This document shows positions 59,823 to 64,000 of a DNA stretch of 64,000 nt, piece after piece (within the stretch, counting starts at the first letter, position 1; each line of letters starts with the position of its first letter). Source of the DNA: Zoogloeaceae bacterium (GTDB lineage Bacteria; Pseudomonadota; Gammaproteobacteria; Burkholderiales; Rhodocyclaceae). Below the pieces are notes generated by a model that ran no database searches, had not been told where the DNA came from, and worked only from the letters and a program-made list of their open reading frames with translations. The translations under genes were made by a program, and so were the position numbers. The stretch is taken from the NCBI GenBank assembly GCA_024235675.1, contig JACKLZ010000002.1, positions 1,052,001 through 1,116,000 of the forward strand, written 5' to 3'.

Positions 59823-60850
59823 CTGTGATCTCTCTGTAGGTTGTTCATTCGGGACGTACCCGTCAGATTGGAGGCGCCAACCAAACCAGTCCTCCGAGGT
59901 TCCCGAATGAACACACATAAAAATGCCCGATTAACCGTCCATGGTCGAGCGCTTCTTGTGAGGCGCGTCGTCGAACATGGTCTGCGCGTGGAAGAGGCGG
60001 CACAGGCTGCGGGGGTCAGCACCCGCACGGCTTACAAGTGGCTCAAGCGCTATCGAGAAGAAGGGCCGGGTGGTTTGCACAACCGCTCTTCACGCCCACA
60101 TCGCTGCCCGCATGCGCTGAGTGGCGAACGCCAGCGGATGATCATCGAACGACGCAAGAGTCGACAGCCATACCACCAAATTAGTCAGGATCTGGGCGTC
60201 GGGCGCAGCACGGTGGGGCGTATCCTGTGCCGCGCAGGGCTCCACCGCCTGGCGAACCTTGAGCCGGCCAAGCCGGTGCGGCGCTATGAGTACCCGGCCC
60301 CTGGCGGCATGTTGCACCTGGACATCAAGAAACTCGGGCGTTTTCGTCGCCCCGGGCACCGGGTAACTGGCGATCGTCGGCAAGACTCACCCGGGGCCGG
60401 TTGGGAGTACGTTCATGTGGCGATCGATGATCATTCGCGTATCGCTTTCAGCACCATCTGCCCTGACGAGAGCGGCCGCAGCGCCTGCATCGCGCTGCTT
60501 CGAACAGTGCGCTATTACGCCAGCCTTGGCATCCGTTTCCAGCGCGTACTGACCGACAACGGTGCATGCTACAAGTCCCGAAAGTTCAAGCGCTTATGCC
60601 GACGCCTTCGGCTCAGGCACATGCGCACCAAGCCATACACACCACGGACCAACGGGAAAGCCGAACGCTTCATCCAGACAGCCCTGCGCGAATGGGCCTA
60701 CGCCCGCTCCTACGAATCCTCGCAGCAGCGTGCCGCCCACTTGCCGATCTGGTTGCATCAGTACAACTGGCACCGGCCACACGCCAGCTTGAAATATCTA
60801 CCGCCGATCAGCCGGCTACCGAATGCGAACAACCTAGTGGGTTTACACAG
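59823..60850 (+). mobile_element. IS481-type insertion sequence, 1028 bp
   Basis: The ends are CTGTG...TAGGTTGTTC on the left and, read inward on the other strand, CTGTG...TAGGTTGTTCG on the right: two conserved blocks separated by nine diverged bases. It encodes one transposase and is flanked by CTAG duplications. Size and protein fit the IS481 family. The element has no other cargo. Confidence 0.88.
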
Positions 60851-60854
60851 CTAG
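59907..60854 (+). CDS. IS481-type transposase (DDE)
   Basis: A 315-residue transposase: N-terminal helix-turn-helix (VEEAAQAAGVSTRTAYKWLKRY), a second HTH (SQDLGVGRSTVGRILCRAG), then the rve integrase core with LHLDIKKLG, VLTDNGACY and NGKAERFIQTAL supplying the D-D-E triad, and WHRPHASL at the end. The final codon and the TAG stop fall in the target duplication (CTAG, 60851-60854), so the stop is supplied by the insertion site rather than by the element. GAGG lies upstream of ATG 59907. Confidence 0.93.
   Translation: MNTHKNARLTVHGRALLVRRVVEHGLRVEEAAQAAGVSTRTAYKWLKRYREEGPGGLHNRSSRPHRCPHALSGERQRMIIERRKSRQPYHQISQDLGVGRSTVGRILCRAGLHRLANLEPAKPVRRYEYPAPGGMLHLDIKKLGRFRRPGHRVTGDRRQDSPGAGWEYVHVAIDDHSRIAFSTICPDESGRSACIALLRTVRYYASLGIRFQRVLTDNGACYKSRKFKRLCRRLRLRHMRTKPYTPRTNGKAERFIQTALREWAYARSYESSQQRAAHLPIWLHQYNWHRPHASLKYLPPISRLPNANNLVGLHS
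60851..60854. repeat. Target-site duplication CTAG, right copy
   Basis: Right-hand copy of the 4-bp target duplication; it also contains the transposase stop codon TAG (60852-60854). Confidence 0.8.
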
Positions 60855-61323
60855 ACGTCGCGTTCGCCAGCCCGGCCTGGAACGGCAAGACGATTCCGTC
60901 TGACAGCGTATGCTCCAACTTTGGCGGCCAGGACATCAGCCCGGCCTTGAAAGTCAGCAACATCCCGACCGGGGCCAACGCCATCATCGTGCAGTTCAAT
61001 GACCGCGACTATCCGCCACTGTCGAACGGTGGCGGCCATGGCACAATTGGATACTGGGTGAAGGGCGGCGAGAGCGCGACACTGCCCGCCGTCAAAGGCT
61101 TCAGCGCTGACATGCCCGCGGGCGCATTCATTGAGGCGCCATCCTATGGCAAGGGCGCCTATCGCTCTCCGGGCTATCTTGCGCCCTGCTCCGGCGGAAA
61201 AGGGCATGCATATGAAGCCGTGGTCAAAGCGGTCTACAAAGCAAAGACTGCCGACGAAGAGAGTCGCCTGCTCGCCGAAACGACTTTCCCCCTGGGCAAG
61301 TTCTGACTCGCCGGGCGTCGAGT

Positions 61324-62610
61324 CTAACGGCCAAACATCTCCCCAAACATCCCCTCCGCCCACGCCATTTCCTCCCCGCGAGGCTGATTCTCCCGCGCCT
61401 GGTCGATGGTCTGCTCAAGCGCGCCGTCGCCGCGGATGCGGTAGCTGGCGTCGATGCGGACCATTTCGGGGGGGGTGAAGCTGTCGTAGACCCAGCAGGT
61501 GCTTTCGGGGAATGGCGCCTCGATGGCCTTGCCCTGCACACGGGCGGCGATGGTGGCGGCGGCGAGGCGGCCGTGGTGGACGGCCATGTGGCCGGTTTTG
61601 GGGTAGTGGCCGAAGAGCGGGGAGACGAGGCCGACAGCGTCGCCGATGACGAAGACGCGTTCGTCGGCGACGGATTGCAGCGTGCGGGCGTCGACGTCGG
61701 CCCAGCCGGTGGCTTCGCCGTGATCGTTGCGGCGGTCGAGCCCGGCCATGGCCACCAGCGCGCCGGCCTGTTGCGGGCCGGCGAGGATGGCGTCGGTGAA
61801 GGGAAATTCATCGAAGTCGGTGACCACGACTTTCTTGAACGGGTCGACGCGCTCGATGCGCTGGAAGGGTTTGAAGACGACGTGCTCTGAGAGCTGGCGG
61901 TCGAAGCTGTCACGAAAGCCGGCCATGCCGGCGCCGGGGTCGAGGACGATGAGGCGGCCCTTGATCTGATGCTGCTTAAACCACGTCGCAATGGCGATGG
62001 CGCGCTCGTAGGGCGTGGGCGGGCAGCGGTAGGGCGGGGGCGGCACGGTCATGAGCAGATCGCCGCCCTTGAAGGCGTGCAGGCGCTGCTTGAGCTGGCG
62101 GACACCGGCGGCGCCAACAAAGCCACCGTCGAACTGCGCGCGGATCGCGGTCAGGGCGGCGGCGTCGCCACCCACCCATGCGTCCAGATTCTCGGCGATG
62201 CCGGGCGAGAGCACGAGCCAGTCGTAGCTCAGGCGGCCGTCGGCGGTTTCAATTCGGCGCGCCGCGCGGTCGATGCCGCGCACTTCGGCCTGCACAAAGG
62301 TGTAGCCGTGCCGGGCGGCGGCTTTGCGGTAGTCGTGCTCCAGCGTGGCATCGGGGACGCGGTCGATCAACCACGCATTGGACAAGGGCAGCGAGAAGAA
62401 TCGCGCCTGGCGCTCAATAAGGACGATGTCCCACGCGGGCAGTGCGCGGCGCAGGTGGGCGGCGGCGGAGAGCCCGCCCCAGCCACCCCCAACCACGACG
62501 ACGCGCCCCGTTTTGGCCGGCGGCAGGAGCGCTTGCGCGCTGCGCGCCTGCCCGAAGACCAGTCCGGCGCCGAGGCCAGCCAGCGCATGCAGGGCCTGAC
62601 GGCGCTTCAC
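61324..62610 (-). CDS. Flavocytochrome-c-like sulfide dehydrogenase flavoprotein (FccB/SQR type)
   Basis: A 428-residue FAD-dependent oxidoreductase with a twin-arginine-type signal (MKRRQALHALAGLGAG) for export of the folded protein. It has FAD-binding VVVVGGGWGGLSAAAHLRR, DERVFVIGDAVG, and two cysteines at the places of the redox disulphide of FccB (C196 in PPYRCPP and C372 in ESTCW). The family oxidises sulphide or polysulphide and passes electrons to a cytochrome c, but no FccA cytochrome is adjacent. It starts with GTG overlapping the stop of tlpA (GTGA). Confidence 0.87.
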   Translation of the reverse strand: MKRRQALHALAGLGAGLVFGQARSAQALLPPAKTGRVVVVGGGWGGLSAAAHLRRALPAWDIVLIERQARFFSLPLSNAWLIDRVPDATLEHDYRKAAARHGYTFVQAEVRGIDRAARRIETADGRLSYDWLVLSPGIAENLDAWVGGDAAALTAIRAQFDGGFVGAAGVRQLKQRLHAFKGGDLLMTVPPPPYRCPPTPYERAIAIATWFKQHQIKGRLIVLDPGAGMAGFRDSFDRQLSEHVVFKPFQRIERVDPFKKVVVTDFDEFPFTDAILAGPQQAGALVAMAGLDRRNDHGEATGWADVDARTLQSVADERVFVIGDAVGLVSPLFGHYPKTGHMAVHHGRLAAATIAARVQGKAIEAPFPESTCWVYDSFTPPEMVRIDASYRIRGDGALEQTIDQARENQPRGEEMAWAEGMFGEMFGR

Positions 62611-63095
62611 AGCAGCGGCGCGACGGCGGCCTGCATGTCGTCGGCGCTCATCACGCCGAGCTTGCGGGTGGTGATTTTGCCGTCGGCGTCGATCACCACG
62701 GTGAAGGGCAGCCCGGCCTTGGAGTTGCCGAGCGCTTTCATGAGTTCAATGCCTTTGCCGGCACCGGCGAAGACGATGAGGTAGTCCATTTCATAAGCAG
62801 CGACAAAATCACGCGCGCTGTCGCCGAGGTCTTCTACCCCGACGCCGACCACCTGCAGGCCAGCCGCCTTGTGCTGCTTGGCCAGCTCGGCCAGGTGCGG
62901 AATCTCGCTGCGGCAGGGGCCACACCAGCGTGCCCAGAAATTGACCACCGCGGGCTTGCCCTTGAGCGAGGCGAGCGCAACCGGCTTGCCATCCAGACCG
63001 GGGAAGCCGGCGGCGAACAAGGACGCGGCCTCATCGCTGGCTTGGGCAGACAGGCTGACGAGGGCAGCAAACAACAGGGCAAACAAGTGGCGCAT
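62607..63095 (-). CDS. TlpA-like periplasmic thioredoxin
   Basis: A 162-residue thioredoxin-fold protein with a signal peptide (cleavage near AQAS) and active site WCGPC (C58, C61) in NFWARWCGPCRSEIPHL. It reduces disulphides in periplasmic targets such as apo-cytochromes or copper-site proteins. It is coupled to the flavoprotein by GTGA and follows the NosY-like gene by 11 bp, pointing to a role in maturing a periplasmic metalloenzyme. Confidence 0.9.
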   Translation of the reverse strand: MRHLFALLFAALVSLSAQASDEAASLFAAGFPGLDGKPVALASLKGKPAVVNFWARWCGPCRSEIPHLAELAKQHKAAGLQVVGVGVEDLGDSARDFVAAYEMDYLIVFAGAGKGIELMKALGNSKAGLPFTVVIDADGKITTRKLGVMSADDMQAAVAPLL

Positions 63096-63106
63096 GACGA
63101 ATCCTC

Positions 63107-63934
63107 TTAGGGCAGGTCGCTGCGGCGGAACAACACAAAACCGGTCGCGGCAGACAGGGTGCCGAGCAGCACAGGATAGACCACCGCGAAAATCTTGAAG
63201 CCGACGACACCGAACAGGTCGAGAATGACATAGGCCGAGGGGCCGAAGACGATCAGTTGCGGGTCGAACATCGACAGCGCGGCGGTGCGGAAGACCTGCA
63301 GCGGGTTGGCCAGCGCCAGGGTGATGGCGACCTCGGGGGCGACGCGGGACTGGATGAGCAGCCCGAGCAGGATGAGGTCGAGGAAGAGCAGCATCACCAG
63401 CCAGGTGACGAAGGCCAGCCCCTGCGCGACATCGGTACTGCGCGCCAGCGTGGACAGCAGCATGCCGATGCCGAGGAAGCACCAGCCCATGGCGGCGAGG
63501 ATGACGGAGTAGTAAATGAACATGTCCCAGGGCACATCGATCTCCTGGAACATGGCCCAAAGGGCCGCACCGCCCATGGCGGCAAACACCGGCAGGAAGA
63601 TGGAGATGTAGCGTCCGACGATCTTGCCCCAGTACCAGGCCGACAGCGACACCGGCAGCGACAGCAGATACTCGAACACGCCGGCTTCGCGGTCGCCAGC
63701 CACCGAGCGCACCGTGGTGATGAGCACGAAGATGGGCAGAATCGCCATGGCCAGCTGGATGTAGGTGACCAGCAGGCGCGACAGGCCGATGAAGCCGAGC
63801 ACCCGCGATTCGGTCAGGCCGAAGGCAAAGAGCAGCGCCACGATGCCGCCGAAGACCAGCGAGTAGATCAGGAACCAGCGCGAGCGCAGGGATTCGACCA
63901 AGTCGAGCTTGGCGGTGAGCCACAGGTGTTTCAT
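63107..63934 (-). CDS. ABC-2 type permease, NosY-like
   Basis: A 275-residue membrane protein with six helices. It opens MKHLWLTAKLDLVESLRSRWFLIYS, and the loop RSVAGDREAGVFEYLLSLPVSLSAWYWGKIVGRY is typical of NosY, which with NosF and NosD helps assemble the copper centre of nitrous oxide reductase. The LARSTDVAQGLAFVTWL and ALANPLQVFRTAAL segments also agree. The neighbouring nos genes, if any, lie beyond the right edge, so the assignment to N2O reduction is not proven. Confidence 0.82.
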   Translation of the reverse strand: MKHLWLTAKLDLVESLRSRWFLIYSLVFGGIVALLFAFGLTESRVLGFIGLSRLLVTYIQLAMAILPIFVLITTVRSVAGDREAGVFEYLLSLPVSLSAWYWGKIVGRYISIFLPVFAAMGGAALWAMFQEIDVPWDMFIYYSVILAAMGWCFLGIGMLLSTLARSTDVAQGLAFVTWLVMLLFLDLILLGLLIQSRVAPEVAITLALANPLQVFRTAALSMFDPQLIVFGPSAYVILDLFGVVGFKIFAVVYPVLLGTLSAATGFVLFRRSDLP

Positions 63935-64000
63935 TTACTTGCCTCGCGCCAGCACGTTCTGCTTGGCTTCTTCGTAGGACATGTCGCCAGGATTGGGGAT
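63935..64000 (-). CDS. 3' end of a gene running off the window
   Basis: The minus strand is open from the right edge to TAA at 63935-63937 and encodes a C-terminus ending NPGDMSYEEAKQNVLARGK. The stop lies immediately before the ATG of the NosY-like gene, so the two are in one operon. Twenty-one residues are too few to name it; a NosF or NosL homologue would be expected by context. Confidence 0.6.
   Translation of the reverse strand: MPNPGDMSYEEAKQNVLARGK

Larger units (their letters stand above)
59723..61306 (+). pseudogene. PEBP-family (YbhB/YbcL-like) lipoprotein gene split by IS481-type element
   Basis: Two pieces of one gene flank the insertion. The 5' piece (59723-59822) encodes a lipoprotein signal, IGLAGCVSSGGYRPVADTLP. 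The 3' piece (60851-61306) continues LDVAFASPAWNGKTIPSDSV, PALKVSNIP, HGTIGYWVKGG and a final ETTFPLGKF, which is the phosphatidylethanolamine-binding fold. Removing the element and one CTAG restores a continuous reading frame (TLPAL-DVAFAS) of about 185 residues. AGGGAG precedes the ATG. The interrupted gene would yield only a 35-residue peptide. Confidence 0.88.

Noticed and set aside
60566..61306. A single 246-codon gene spanning the right IS end and the PEBP part
   Set aside because: The frame is accidental across the IS boundary. The PEBP segment continues the 5' piece at 59723 once the element is removed.
1..64000. tRNA, rRNA, CRISPR arrays and prophage
   Set aside because: No cloverleaf, rRNA segment, regular spacer array, integrase or phage structural gene was seen by eye. 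Small RNAs could be missed.

Overview
The window is 64 kb of dense, GC-rich DNA (about two-thirds G+C) from a Proteobacterium. Gene content and order point to a betaproteobacterium of the Rhodocyclales/Zoogloeaceae type (Azoarcus, Thauera or Denitromonas-like): malate synthase G, many c-type cytochromes, a cytochrome c4/Sco pair, dadA-alr with a divergent Lrp-type regulator, and a NosY/TlpA-type block at the right edge. The family assignment is inference, because there is no rRNA or phylogenetic marker here. Genes are tightly packed and most operons overlap by ATGA, GTGA or TGATG junctions.

Layout. (1) 1-5400: 3' part of malate synthase G with a terminator, a dispersed repeat and a decayed copy of the glcB 3' end, then a periplasmic metallo-hydrolase, an aromatic/aspartate aminotransferase and a membrane diguanylate cyclase. 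(2) 5400-7700: an orphan ArsD-like gene and three copies of a 41-bp repeat carrying a DnaA-box-like half, then a LysR regulator and a DUF1127 protein. (3) 7789-12313: an ECF42-type sigma factor operon with five small accessory proteins (DHFR-like, DGPF/YCII, NTF2-like, SRPBCC, VOC) and an upstream lipoprotein. (4) 12509-15615: HIT protein, SelO, small membrane protein, lipoprotein. (5) 15909-24476: a five-gene cluster of four large di-haem c-type cytochromes, three related to the RoxA-like family, plus one lipoprotein. (6) 24590-28690: a response regulator with degenerate GGDEF and intact EAL next to a Cache-type histidine kinase. (7) 28693-35929: a second LysR paired with a divergent SDR, TerB-like genes, lrp-dadA-alr, a pentapeptide-repeat protein and an HDOD protein. 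(8) 36021-42937: FmdE-like protein, cytochrome c4/Sco operon, ubiE-menA, transporters and an ATP-grasp protein. (9) 43130-46160: polar amino acid ABC transporter. (10) 46399-51918: yhiI-rbbA-yhhJ-like ABC exporter with a TetR regulator and a candidate operator. (11) 51926-57751: CheC/response regulator/PAS-kinase operon, a two-gene membrane operon of unknown function, ankyrin and DUF411 proteins. (12) 58040-61306: an IS110/IS1111-type element and an IS481-type element that splits a PEBP-family lipoprotein gene. (13) 61324-64000: flavocytochrome-c-like flavoprotein, TlpA thioredoxin and a NosY-like permease.

The strongest candidate for an undescribed system is the cytochrome cluster at 15909-24476. 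It encodes four different di-haem proteins and a lipoprotein of no recognised family, all on one strand and nearly contiguous. Two are membrane-anchored paralogues and three share the PYLHNGS-type signature of RoxA-like oxygenases/peroxidases. Together they look like an envelope-associated electron-transfer or oxidative unit whose substrate cannot be read from the sequence. Other notable points are the 41-bp DnaA-box-like repeat family, the duplicated LysR plus promoter region, the IS481 insertion whose transposase takes its stop codon from the duplicated CTAG target, and a structured non-coding stretch beside the IS110-type transposase.
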